A stretch of 64,000 nucleotides of DNA, taken from assembly GCA_902702965.1 (NCBI GenBank), contig CACRXP010000017.1, positions 2,036,969-2,100,968 of the forward strand. The letters run 5' to 3'. Positions 44,966 to 56,040 of this stretch are shown in pieces. The number at the start of each line of letters is the position of its first letter. The first letter of the stretch is position 1. Under the pieces are notes generated by a model that searched no databases, was not told the origin of the DNA, and saw only the letters and a program-made list of their open reading frames with translations. This stretch comes from Spirometra erinaceieuropaei. Taxonomy: Eukaryota > Platyhelminthes > Cestoda > Diphyllobothriidea > Diphyllobothriidae. The translations under genes and the position numbers were made by a program.

Positions 44966-45950
44966 AACGATTCAGTTTTATACTAGGGTTATTGTTGGGG
45001 TCGGGACAGGGGGACTATTTAGCTCTTTCCTTAATCATGCGCAGGTCCATCTTTATTACATAGGCAGAACGTACCTTTTCCCATGCACTGTTTGGAAGGC
45101 CATATAAATCAGTCCCGCCGATTAGCATGCCTCAACGAGTTCACTTACCTATTCTTCGTCGTCTATGACAACCCCAAAAAGTTGTGGTCATATTATGGGG
45201 TACGCGCGAAGACGAGGGTCGTGTCGGCGGTCAACCAGACTGTGTCCGCTAGTTAAAGTCTTAATGTTTCGACAGTTCTGGCCGACGTATGGAGGGGTGA
45301 AATTAGTGCATTGGATGCGGGAAGCAGCAATGGTTCGTTCCCCTTTGCAGTTAGAGACCTTCTCTCGAGATGATGCTGCGTTCAATGAGGACGCCGGTTT
45401 TTAGGCCATGCATATGCCGACACGAGTTGGTCGCCAGCAATCGCTTCAGAAGTTCCCTGCATGTAAGGCGGGAAATATGATATCAGCATTCACTCGTCGA
45501 TAGAATATGTTGGAGCGCGATCTGGATCCCTGTCAGACAGTCGCACGTCGATCGGTAGATGGCTCTAACGTTGGATGTTTATTTCTGGCTCCTCAGACCT
45601 CGTCATTCAGTCAGAATCCAACCACGAGACCGCCGTACCAACGGCTTAATTAACCGGTGCGCGAGACGCTCGTTCCGTTTTTTTCTCTGAATGTAATCAA
45701 AAATTACTTTTTTCCGGTTATTTAAGCTCAAATGCGATCACTGAAGAAATGACGATTGACCGCCAGGTCAGAAGATGCCGGGTTAATTTGGACCCCCAAG
45801 AGAAATTGGGCGAATTCCTGACGAAACCTACAATAAGCCATCTGAAACTTCGATACGCGACGAATAACGACTTCCGGAAGTAGAGTAATTTAGAAAACTT
45901 CTCTTTTTATCCTCGTTAGGTTGGTCGCCAGGGTATCAGTGAGGCTTTCC
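44966..45950. other. No gene recognised
   Basis: A 79-codon frame at 45165-45404 is mirrored by a similar frame on the other strand and has no recognised domain. Confidence 0.35.
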
Positions 45951-45954
45951 AGGA

Positions 45955-46225
45955 TCGAGAAGATATAAACATTTGTTATTGCTAGTCGAAAAGCATATCT
46001 TCTGACTTTCCGGGTTCCTTATTTGTCAATGGCCCATGTCCGCTGCAGATCCCTAAGTAGGTTACTTGCCGACATTGGGACCGATGTGTGAATAGATTTT
46101 TGTCTTTCGCGCATTGTACTGTCACTGATTTCCCCCACCTACCATCGACGCTCGATCCACTGGTACCCCTTATCCCTTAAGAGAAAATTCGTACGAGAGA
46201 AGCTCCTTAATACTTCCCCCAATCT
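45955..46225 (+). repeat. Dispersed repeat R2, copy 1
   Basis: The blocks agcatatcttctgacttcc-like, tcgcgcattgtactg, accatcgacgctcgatccac and agaagctccttaatac recur in the same order and orientation at 47.76-47.99 kb. No coding capacity or termini were recognised. Confidence 0.7.
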
Positions 46226-46229
46226 AGAA

Positions 46230-47750
46230 CGTACTTGCGCGGGCTTACCAGTGATATTATGCATATCGGCTAATCACAACTATCCAAAATGACCAGTCAA
46301 CTTCAAGTCCAAACCAGACATGCCCTGACTCAAGGCGCTCTGAAACCTGTCCCGGTGCCACTCGAACGCCGAATCTGACCAACCTAAGCGCGTACCCTCG
46401 TCCGGCTATCAACTTGAAACAGCCTATTCTCTATTTATCCTGTACAGAATACAATGCTTTCTCTACTGGCATCCAACTTTCATTTCCATTCGATATCGCA
46501 CCTGAAGGTCGAAGTGGCTAGGGTCGAGCTATGACTTCCGAGACAGACCTCTTAGATCGGCATTAACAATTTAGTTCGCGTTGGCAGAATGTTTGGAATG
46601 CAGGAAAACACGGTCAGTGAGTGTTTACTTATTACCTTCGAAATACGCGGCACGAGCGCTGCAAATATATTGGACGCTGCCTCGTTAATGAGAGGAGCAA
46701 AATCGTTGTTGTGGAATTTTTTGTTCGTGATAAGCTGGCAAGTTCAGAGAGGATTGCAGAGTTGGTCAAAGAAGACCCAAGGGACAGTATCCGCCATAAG
46801 AGACCTGATCTTTTGCGTGGGAGGTGTTTCCAAATTGCTCAAAGACAGTAAGCTTTCTATAGGAACTCGCTCATGGCAACAGAATACGATTTGGACGACT
46901 GTTAAAGTAAGTTACTGTAGATGAGCCGCGCTTGGATGACGGTCAACAGAGCGCAAGTTCGTATATGTCGATTCACATTTTTGACCGGTATGGCATTGTC
47001 AGTTATAGGTGATTCTTAAACAGCGTGATGTCTGACGAGACAAGTCATATTTTTACCAACTCAGTGGATAAAAGTATAAGAGAGTTCCCGATATCTCAAC
47101 TCATCGACGGAGATGGCAACTAGAGAGAATATTTGGAAATGTGATAACCAAATACAAAATATGAGGCAAACTGATGAGATTGGCTAGCAAAAAGGTACGA
47201 TCGTACAGAGCTATTTGCGGGTAGCAGCACAAATACGTGTTTATTTGGCCGAAATTCGACTCGCAAAAGGCTGGCGAGAGTCCCGTCCAACAGATCGTAT
47301 CTGAGCTAGAACTTCTCCAGGGTCGCCAGAACTCCAGACCAACGGAGAAATCGAGTCAACTATTCTGGGATAGGAACCTAGGCGACGAGGAAAACTATTC
47401 TTCCTTTAATTCGACCAATTGAAAGTAGGTCAATTTCTGACCTCTTCACCAGCTCGTAAGATGGCGAGCCTGTTTTTCATGTAACAATAAGAAACTCTGA
47501 CTTTGGTTTGCAGAGTGAACTCTAAATGGGAGCCCAATTTTGAAGAAATTGATGGCTTTACTATCTCCATCATGTTCAAGATCTCCGTGGACTCAAAGCT
47601 AAAATGTAAGCATAAACCACGAGAGACGATGAAGGTCCTCATCGCTTGCGGCGGATGAAATATCGGTGTTGAAGAGTAACCTTACAAACATATTGAGTCA
47701 CAGTGAGTCGTGCCTCCCTGAATAGCATTCGCTTACTCTGAGACTTGCGG
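46230..47750. other. No gene recognised
   Basis: Two overlapping plus-strand frames at 46589-46924 and 46621-46851 have mixed charged composition, and neither shows a family motif. Neither is supported by splice sites. Confidence 0.3.
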
Positions 47751-47756
47751 CCTAGT

Positions 47757-47990
47757 CTGGCCAATGTTGGTCCAAAAGTATATCTTCAGACTTCCCGTCT
47801 TCCTTATCTGTCAATACTCCATGGTCGCTGTGGATCTGTAAGTAATTTACTTGTCGATATAGTTTTTTGTTCTTCGCGCATTTTACTGACAGTGGTTTCC
47901 TCCACCTACTATCGACGCTCGATCCACTGATGTCGCTTCATTCCTTAAGCCAAAAGTAGTACGATGGAAGCTCCTTAGTTCTTTCACCCG
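47757..47990 (+). repeat. Dispersed repeat R2, copy 2
   Basis: Direct-orientation partner of the copy at 45.96 kb; shared blocks include tcgcgcattttactg, actatcgacgctcgatccac and ggaagctccttagt. Spacing of about 1.8 kb between the copies is unexplained. Confidence 0.7.
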
Positions 47991-47999
47991 ACGCCATTG

Positions 48000-49350
48000 C
48001 AGCTGATGTGTCTGATGGTCACATGAAAGCTCTAAGTTTAGTATATGCAGAATTTAAACGGGTTAAAACTTTAGCCATTCCTCTGGATTAACCTGTGCAC
48101 TCTGGGTATGCCTCTTTTCCCACTCGAACTGACTCATCGTTTGAGAAAACAGGCCCGTTCCTAGATCATACTTCTTTTCGGTGATTAGTTCAGTAGCCAT
48201 AAACTACCCTTCCGTTTATGACACGGTGGACTTGACGACTCGTCGACAGTTTACTTGTCCTCTTCTGCTCCTGGGTCAAACAAAGACTCCCATGCCCATC
48301 CAGTTGTTAGAGAAACTAAATTGACATAACTGACCGTGATTTAGTGTTTCCAGTCTCAACCCACACGACGTGGACAGTGGCGATGGTTTTGCCAATGATC
48401 AACAGCCGAGGGTTGAGACCTCCAGTGTGTGAATTAGAGGGTAGTGGGGTATCACGGACAGATAGACGAAAGTAAACTAATATTTGCCACTTCATTGTCT
48501 TCGCCTGGAGTGCTTTTCACCTCTATCTTCTGTGCCTTAAATCCGCCACAACTCACCAAAACATTGCATCGGATGCATTTTCATGGACGAGTTCACGGCA
48601 CAAGGCCATTTAAAGACGCGCGGATCCAGCCCACTTACCCCTTGTCTTTGCTGCACCCTTAGACTAATTTGTATTTATTTTCATAACTCGTAATCTCTGG
48701 GCGTGCATGATTTTCTTTCTCTCTTAACAATGTTTCTGTCCAGTTAATTGTTCGTTAGTTCAGACACAGATACGTGTACCTCCTCACCCTATGGTTCAAG
48801 GCCATCCGTAATAGGGCAACTGTGATAACACGGTTCTTTTTGTAAATGAAACGTTGTGTTCTTAAATATATAGAACGGAACAAATCGTTTTTGCGCTTTA
48901 TTGTTGTCCCAGTACATTAAAGTGACACTTGTTTCCCTTCCCCCTATTCACTGGAGATGGATGCTTTCCTCGAAATGTCAGCCATGTTCCTGTCTATTTT
49001 CTTGTCTTTTGCTCCGACTTTCATTTCCATGGTAACCTATCTAGGTTTCCTGCACGCTGCCTGCTGATAAGTTTGGTTGATTTACTATTCAATGAAGGAA
49101 AGCGCCCTCCTCCTGGAAATGTATCGTTTGTTCCTTGCTCTTGTCCGTAATAATAACTGTTAAACAGCAATCTCCCCTGATGAATTCAGAACTAGGTTGC
49201 CTGAAAGTATTTGGTTTTAACAAAAATGCAGTACGAAATGTCTCCGACTTATCCGTCGGGACCACACTTAATAAATTGCCTGTCAACAAACGTAGAAATC
49301 GACTTGACATAGCACCAACCTACATCGCATTGTAAACCGTAAAAATCTGT
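48000..49350. other. No gene recognised
   Basis: Near 48.83-48.93 kb a stretch with tttttgcgctttattgttgt and agtgacact resembles the repeats at 51.6 and 53.35 kb. Otherwise nothing identifiable. Confidence 0.35.
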
Positions 49351-49356
49351 GCATTT

Positions 49357-49740
49357 TTGAAACACACCTATTCATGCATCGATGCGGCCCACAATGACAT
49401 TCGATCTTTACCTCCCAAACTTATACGGGATGAGTTTGTGAAACATACGCGTAAATTCGCGGCGGAGAAAGCGCTCGTGATCGCTGTCTTTAGACGTAAT
49501 CTTACTAGTTTGTTAACTGCGTCGACTAGAAAAGTCAGTGTTATAAATACGGCTTTCATTTCTGCATTTCTCGCGGTAGGGTTTGCATCTGTATTTGTGT
49601 ATTTACTCATCCACTTGCTCCTGTGGAGTGGGACACATTGGCCGCACAACGGGACGTCTGGAAATGAGGGCTACGGTTCGACCGTCGTTTCCGACGATGT
49701 CCACCATGTGCTGCACATCGAAGTGAAGCAGGGACAGTGA
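49357..49740 (+). other. Unrecognised 127-codon frame with one hydrophobic segment
   Basis: Starts at an ATG. The first 65 residues are mixed and basic (SLPPKLIRDEFVKHTRKFAA). A hydrophobic run (AFISAFLAVGFASVFVYLLI and seven more residues) could span a membrane. The last 30 codons lie in a dispersed GC-rich repeat, which supplies the stop. The opposite strand also has an overlapping open frame. I cannot tell a gene fragment from chance. Confidence 0.2.
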
Positions 49741-49830
49741 CTTGTGCGTGAATTAGTTTATAGTGATAGTAGACTTGCACAACATCTAACGCAGTCTCCC
49801 CACTTACGTACGTGAACACACACACACTGA
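49670..49830 (+). repeat. Dispersed GC-rich repeat, copy 3
   Basis: The blocks cgacgatgtccaccatgtg, cagtgacttgtgcgtgaatt, gtttatagtgatagtag and cttgcacaacatctaacgc are in the family order. It is cut off before the accggaggcgg block. Confidence 0.7.
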
Positions 49831-50149
49831 CCGGACTGGACAGAAGTGCAAGCAGATTGATTTCGAGTTCTATTCTCGCCCATCTAGCCGATACGCATCA
49901 CCGAGTCGTTGTCAAAGAAGACTTTCAGGACGCCAACAAACTTCTCTAAAAGCCTACGGCAAAGGGTGTTAGCTACAATCGAGGCAGTGGCTATACGGCT
50001 AGGGAATCCAGTGTCATGATGTCAGAAGACGCCAGCACAGACTATCTGTATTCCATGGCCAACGCCGACGCCAGATGGTGGTCACACGACGTCCCAATCC
50101 ACTCTTGACAGTGATGTGTACCCCACACACTCGGTTTACGACAGTTCTA

Positions 50150-50480
50150 CCGTCGCGCCCGACGATGTCCACCGTGTGCTTCACGGCAAGGATAAGCAGG
50201 CACGGTGACTTGTGCGTGAGGTAGTTTATAGTGGTAGTAGATTTGCACAGTATCTAACGAACTCTCTCCTACCCCACCTGGGCCCGACGTCAAGACAGGG
50301 TCCAGAAAACCAGAGGCGGGGAAGGACGCAGGTGGACGGCATGGCCAAGCCCACACCTCGGCGCTCCACTCCACATCCCCTCGTCCACACAAAAATTGGC
50401 GAGGATTTTAACCCACAACAAAAGTGAGGGGGTCCTAATGTGCGCTACATGAGCGGGCAATTGGGCTGCCACCGCACCCC
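50150..50480 (+). repeat. Dispersed GC-rich repeat, copy 4
   Basis: The fullest copy: cgacgatgtccaccgtgtg, cggtgacttgtgcgtgaggt, gtttatagtggtagtag, tgcacagtatctaac, ccccacctgggcc and aaccagaggcgggg, then a tail with gggcaattgggctgccaccg. The tail resembles the end of copy 1 near 5.17 kb. Confidence 0.7.
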
Positions 50481-50879
50481 AAATGTTGGCATTTGTTATG
50501 GTGAGCATTCCGATAACGTCTTCCAGAATCCGATATGGTCCCCTGTGTTGGTCTAGCGCATCTACCGCCTGGTCGTTTTTGGGGACACAATCGGCTTACA
50601 AACATCACTCACAGCCTATGCCATCCCAATCCCCTTTGCCCCAATGGCCACAACACACCGACCTCGCCACAAGGGTGGCGTAGGAACGATGCGTGGTAAT
50701 AACCCCGGGGACACATATAAACCCTGTCATCTTCTCATATTGCCATTTTTGTGTATTGAGTCTGATGGTGAAGTGCGAAAACATCTGTTTGTCACCTAGA
50801 CTTTCCACTTATATTTATCCCACACGAGCATGCCTTGCGTGATCTTCAACTTGCTCGGTAGTACTGGTCTCATAAATAT

Positions 50880-51070
50880 CACGCCTTCATAGAGTGCATT
50901 AAGTGTTAGGAACAGATGTCTTCCGAACGAACGAGTTCATCTTGCATTGCCAGCAGAACTGTAACTCACGCCGAAACACTGACCATCGTTGCGACTGAAA
51001 AAGAATTTAAAATCGATATCTGTGCACTGGAGGCAGACGAAGTGTGACAGCAAAACAGAGGGCAGGCGCG
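50880..51070 (+). repeat. Dispersed repeat R3, copy 1
   Basis: Contains atagagtgcattaagtgtta, cgagttcatcttgcattgcc and aaaatcgatatctgtgcactg, matching 53.58-53.75 kb in order. The pair was found by eye, and identity is moderate. Confidence 0.6.
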
Positions 51071-51139
51071 TTGGGGGGGGGGTGCTATACGGTAGTACCG
51101 ACAAAGACGAGACCGGGGTGGCCATTTGTGACTCATTAT

Positions 51140-51320
51140 ACGTAGTCAATCTGCCTCAGCAAACCTCAAGTGTGGCGGCACCTGAGGTTCGAACCGGGGT
51201 TCTTTTGGTTATTGAGCGTTAGTAAGTCACACGCTCTACGCATTGAGTTACGGACTCGTTCCCCTGTCGGTTTTGATTGGAAATATTAACTATGGTAGAG
51301 GGGTGCTGGCTGATCAGGTT
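51140..51320 (-). repeat. tRNA-like SINE head, partial copy
   Basis: On the minus strand it carries gagtccgtaactcaatgcgt, acactaacgct-like and ggttcgaacctcaggtgcc, followed by the family leader tcttttggttat-side. The B box ggttcgaacc is canonical. The body after the head is missing. Confidence 0.55.
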
Positions 51321-51539
51321 ACGGGGAGTGCTCGCCCCTGTTGTGCTTTAGGGCTCAATCTATAGCCCCCACAGGTATTCACATGGCGATTTGTAATATG
51401 GATTACCGGAGCTTAGACGCAAGGGAGGCTGCGATGGCCATTAGTGCCTTCTTAGCCGCCATTACTCTGCCTTCCCCAATCCCTACTTATAACAATGCTC
51501 TAAACGCGAGTACGGACTACGGCGCGAGGCCGTCTGTAT

Positions 51540-51740
51540 TATAGGAATGATGGCGAAAGACATTTATCAGGAGGTGAACATGGTATTACTAAATAGATAA
51601 AAAGAAAAACATAGCATTTGCGCATTATGGTTGTCCTAATGCACCAGAAAGGCACTTTATCGGCAGATATTTCAGGGGGTTGAACACATGCCCGTGTCTT
51701 ACCGTTTTTTTCTATTCCAATGGTCACTCCATGATGGTAT
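51540..51740 (+). repeat. Dispersed repeat R4, copy 1
   Basis: Shares tttatcagga, aaatagataaaaagaaaaac, atttgcgcat, gcactttatcggcagata and ttttctattccaatggt with 53.27-53.46 kb. R3 precedes it here, whereas R3 follows R4 in the second location. Confidence 0.6.
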
Positions 51741-52040
51741 TTTGAGGTTTTCCACGCTGCGCGCGCCGGCTGTTATGGTCGTGTCACACATTCATCCAAA
51801 GAAGCGCTCTATTGTCCTCGAAAATTTATTGTTCTTTCCGTGTTAATGTCCACAGTAATAAGTAAGTGGAGCGGAGGTTTACTGAACGTCCTTGAGCACG
51901 AACCATCTGGGTCTACTTCTTCCATGCCACCCATACCGGATTGCTTTTAGAAGCAAGACTCGCGTACGCATACCGCCAGCTCGTATTTGCCCTTCATTGC
52001 GGGGCAGTAGTAGGTAAATATTTATTTACTCAATGCTGTC

Positions 52041-52450
52041 AGCGTCCTTCCGTTTTGAACTGAGAGGCTGACATATTTCATGATTAATTCCAACAAACTG
52101 GGTACGTCTCTTTGTATACACTTGGAATCCATCGTCTATCAAACCGAGATTTGAGCTTCTAGCAATTCTGGACAATCCTTCACGGATCTCCTAAGCCCGT
52201 GGATTTAGAGGGTCTACCAGTGAGTTTTCATATCCCATTGAGTACTGATATGCTAGTCGTAGGGGATAGCTTGGTTTTCATCGCTACGCACCACGAAGAT
52301 GAGTTTTCCAAATTCAACCGTGTAAGAAACGTCGTTCAGACGACCTGTTTCTATCCAGGGCTCTGATACAACAGGCACTGGTCGCGGATAGAAATTTAGC
52401 TCCTGAGTCTGAGCCACACGAATGACTGGTCGATTTATGAATGAGTGCTA
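52041..52450 (+). repeat. Direct duplication R5, unit 1
   Basis: Begins cgtccttccgttttgaactg and ends near cacacgaatgactggtcg. The same succession recurs 478-480 bp to the right. Unit 2 differs at many positions, so the duplication is old or the units are separate copies of a family. Confidence 0.8.
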
Positions 52451-52520
52451 TCAAGCAAAGAGGCGTCACCTGTAAACCCAGACGGGAACAAATGAATGCT
52501 TCCGTCTTCAGTGCTCTTGG

Positions 52521-52930
52521 CGTCCTTCCGTTTTGAACTGAGAGGTTGACATAGGTCATGAATATTTCAGGCAAACTTGATGCGTCTTTCAGTACATACT
52601 TAGACCTCATCATCTATCAAGGAGAGATTTTGACTTCTCACAAGGCTGGACGCTCTTTTAGGGATCTCAGAAGCCTGTAGGTGCTAAGGCACTGCAAGTG
52701 CGTGTTTGTATTACGCTGAGTTTGGAAATTCGGGCGGTGGACAGTCAAGCTCAGTTTGATTGCTAGGTGCCACGAAAATGCGCTCCCAAATTCATTTCTG
52801 TGAGAAACGTTGCTCAGACAAACTGTATCTATCCGGGGCTCACAGACAAGAGGCAGTGGTCGCGAATAGAATTTTAGCTTATGAGTCCGAGTCACACGAA
52901 TGACTGGTCGACTTATGGGCGAGTCTACTT
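52521..52930 (+). repeat. Direct duplication R5, unit 2
   Basis: Shares the start cgtccttccgttttgaactg exactly with unit 1, then catctatcaa, gatctcagaagcc, tgagaaacgt and acacgaatgactggtcg at matching distances. A short inverted relative of the start lies near 56.15-56.19 kb. Confidence 0.8.
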
Positions 52931-53264
52931 TGGGGTAGGTGTGTCGTCAGCGGCAATGACAAGAAGGGCGATGGACTCGTGTGACTGCTGGCGGGTTTGA
53001 ACGAGCTAACGCGTGTGGCGTTGCACAGACGGTACGCCTGGACCGAACGGCCAATGAATCATTATAAGCGCTATACCACGGGTTATTTTGGAACACACCT
53101 TCAAAAAGAACCTTTTCTTCTACTTTTGTCATTCGCACTTTAGCTGTTTATCCCTCCAAACAGCAGGATCTTAAATAGATTACGATTAGTTGGGTGTTAG
53201 AAAGGAAGGCGGATAAGGGCGGGAACAAAGATATCTACCCACTTACCCTGAATTATGGCGCAAG

Positions 53265-53465
53265 GTCGTCTTTAATACAAGCACCGTGATAAGGGTGTCC
53301 TATCAGGAAATCAAGCTTTATTTTCGTAAATGATTAAAATAGAAAAAAATATTTTTGCGCTGCAAAGTCGCTTAAGTGCACCTAAAATGCACTGTATAGT
53401 CAGATAACGCGGGAGGCATGGCCTAACGTCTTTTATTCCAATGGTTAAAGACCGCTAAACCGCAG
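53265..53465 (+). repeat. Dispersed repeat R4, copy 2
   Basis: Carries cctatcaggaaatcaagctt, gattaaaatagaaaaaaata, tttttgcgctgc, tgcactgtatagtcagataa and ttattccaatggt in the order of the 51.54-kb copy. Confidence 0.6.
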
Positions 53466-53534
53466 ATACAGGACTCATATAGATGTGACTCTAATTGATA
53501 TTGTATCATAAAACTCGGCAGCAAACGATTTCTA

Positions 53535-53790
53535 TCATTCTAAAGGACAGCTAATTGTTCACAGTAAACAAGGCAGTATGCCTCTAAGAGTGCACCGAGT
53601 GTCAGGTAAAAATGCCTGCAGAACGCACGAGCTTATCATGCAATACCAGCTGAACGGTAGCTCAGGCGGAAACAGTGGCCCTTTGCTGGGAATGCGAAAG
53701 AAGCCAAAATCGATATCTTGTCGCTGCCGCCAGGCGAAATATGGCACTTCGGCGGTGGAACAACTGACGCGCCAACTGGGGTCAGGGGGG
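53535..53790 (+). repeat. Dispersed repeat R3, copy 2
   Basis: Carries aagagtgcaccgagtgtcag, gagcttatcatgcaatacc, aaaatcgatatcttgtcgct and ggggtcaggggggctgatgg, the last recalling the G-run at 51073-51082 after copy 1. Confidence 0.6.
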
Positions 53791-53799
53791 CTGATGGGA

Positions 53800-54785
53800 A
53801 CTACTGTTCGCAGAATGCTACGCAGTGGGAAAACACACCATGTTTTGGTAGTGGTATGCGTCTTTCAGTCCTACTCTGATTGATGCATTGCTGTCAACTG
53901 AATGGTTTTGATATCCTTAACTAATTTTACGGTGGCCGGACGGCCATCTGCTTACTTTGCATACAATTAACATTCAAGGTACATTAATCCCACAAAGTAT
54001 GTTAGTTCAAAAGACATGAACGCAGGTTCGCCTTCGTAATACACCTTCAACTTCGTCTACCATTCCTGTGAAATTAATTCTATTGTGATATCTTGGGAAG
54101 AAGATCGAATCATGGCAGTTCTACTTACATGGGCTGCTTTTCTCCCCGGGGTGCGATATTGCGGAGGAACTTTATTCAGGTCACTCGAGCAGAAGCATTA
54201 GGGATATATGAGAGTTGTAGTACGGCGGCGGGATATTGAAGAGGTTCGAACTTTGTCAGCCTGTCCAGGTGGCAAACGTTTCGTGTTTTTTTGCTCACTG
54301 AGGTCAGTGTGCCCAAAATTTCAGGGGCCATACTTCACCTCCACGCTTACCTACTCCTGGGTTCCGGTGAACTCCCAACTTCAGCGAACTGAACTCACGG
54401 ACCTGGCTGGGAAGCTCTCCCAATACTCGTGGCTGATGCCCCGCTTGCAGTAAATACGTATATGCACAGCTCGCATTGCCAGTTGACTGACCGGTCCGCA
54501 GCGTGGACTGGTGCGTGGGAGAAGGAGAGAAAATATGAGACCGACTCTTAGGACCCCAAACCCATGGTATTACAGCGCAGTTGTCACTATAACAGCTCTA
54601 CCGTGCCTCAAAACTATCACTGTATGCTAAACGTCGTGGCTTGGAAAGCAGCCAACTGGCGCGATAATTTGTCGTTGGGATCAGTACTGTGAGTGTACGT
54701 GGAGCCACTGACCCGAAGACTCGGAGTCAGGCTCAATGACTCCACCTGAATGTGACCCTTTTGGCCTTCCCGTGAACGTGAGTTC
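53800..54785. other. No gene recognised
   Basis: Short frames only. A frame at 54208-54453 has no domain. Confidence 0.35.
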
Positions 54786-54789
54786 CGTG

Positions 54790-55075
54790 TTCGCCTTCTT
54801 GTGATAACCCCGTGCATTTGTGGGCATCAGATAGAGTGTGGCATGCGCAAACGGGTTGTTTAGGCTTGCCAGCCACTGTGAACGAGTCGGCCTCCAGTTG
54901 TCCTGCCTCTGTCGTGGATCCGAGCCCAGCCGGAGGAGGAAGAGAGCCAGAGTGCGGCAGGTTCCACGCAGGTCTATTTTCACTACAGGCTAATGCACGC
55001 ACAAGCCAGTCCTGTGCGAATCACGCTCTGGGACACACGGTGGACATCGAGGTACGCGACGGTAAACTGTTGTAT
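54790..55075 (-). repeat. Dispersed GC-rich repeat, inverted copy 5
   Basis: On the minus strand cgatgtccaccgtgtgtccc, gcttgtgcgtgcattagcct, gtagtgaaaatagacctgcg and a cctcctccggctggg block follow the family order. This is the only copy in the minus orientation. Confidence 0.6.
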
Positions 55076-55079
55076 GCCT

Positions 55080-55670
55080 ATTACTCTTTCGTTTACCCAC
55101 GCGTGTTCGTAATGTCCACCTTTCTTGCATATAACTGATTACTGTCTACTCAAGGTATTGCTTTTCGGCTGTGCTATAGCCAAGAGCTAGAATGAAAGAG
55201 GGAAAGAAGTAGTGTTCTTCGAAACTTGTTATCTTATAACTTATATTAGCCAACTTCCTCCGCAGCGACGAAAACGTCCTCACTCAGACATGTCCTTTAT
55301 TCTTGGCCAACCCCGCTATCCCGTCCAAGAGCGGCGGCAGCTATGTGAGCCCAACGTTCTTCTTGCCATTGTCATTGAATACAAAACTATTGCAGACCTT
55401 GGCATTGCCCATCCATTGGTCGATCAGTCATTTATGTGCTTCTCGCCAACAAGCTACAATCCTATTGGTGTGCGCTCTTAGACTTCCACGCACCCTCGAC
55501 TGCGACCTATTGTCGCTACAACTTTTCCTCCGAAAGTGCATTTTGAGAGCAATGTTGAGTATCCAGCTCCAAATTTCCGAACCAACCGTGGTTTGAGCAT
55601 GCACCACTAACGCCTCTGACTCAGTGCGCACAGACGATTCCTACTCGAGTGTCTAACACTGGCAGGCGGG
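55080..55670. other. No gene recognised
   Basis: Overlapping frames of 89-97 codons at 55212-55596 occupy two frames of the same strand and lack motifs. Confidence 0.35.
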
Positions 55671-55674
55671 GGGA

Positions 55675-56040
55675 CGCTCACCGATCGATTTTTACGGAGC
55701 TCACTCGTCCCGTTGTGCTTATAAACTCTCTCTTTCTCTCTCTCGAGCCCAACCAGCAGCCATGCCCCAGCGCATGATATAGGCAAAATTTTATTACCGA
55801 AAAAGATAAGGGGGACTGGAATGATCATTCTGGCTTGTTGATCATCGTCAGTCAGCCACGCCCAACCCCGAAGTATGGAACACCTGGGGCTCGATTACGC
55901 GACCTGTTAGTAAGAAGTCCAACGCCTCTAACCATTGAGCTACGGGCTCGTTTTCCTGTCGCTTGCGATCGGGAATGTACAATGGTAGAGGGGAGCTCAC
56001 CAATCGTTTTCACGGAACTCACTCATCCCATTGTGCCTAA
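55675..56040 (-). repeat. SINE-family copy, minus orientation, nearly complete
   Basis: In plus reading: leader-like cgctcaccgatcg and actcactcgtcccgttgtgc, a ctctctttctctctctcgag pyrimidine run, caaccagcagcc, the body (tattaccgaaaaagataagg, ggcttgttgatcatcgtcag, aaccccgaagtatggaacac), then the inverted tRNA head (gacctgttagtaagaagtcc, cattgagctacgggctcg). It ends in a second leader block (ggtagaggggagctcaccaa, actcactcatcccattgtgc). The blocks at both ends are direct repeats within the element. Confidence 0.8.
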
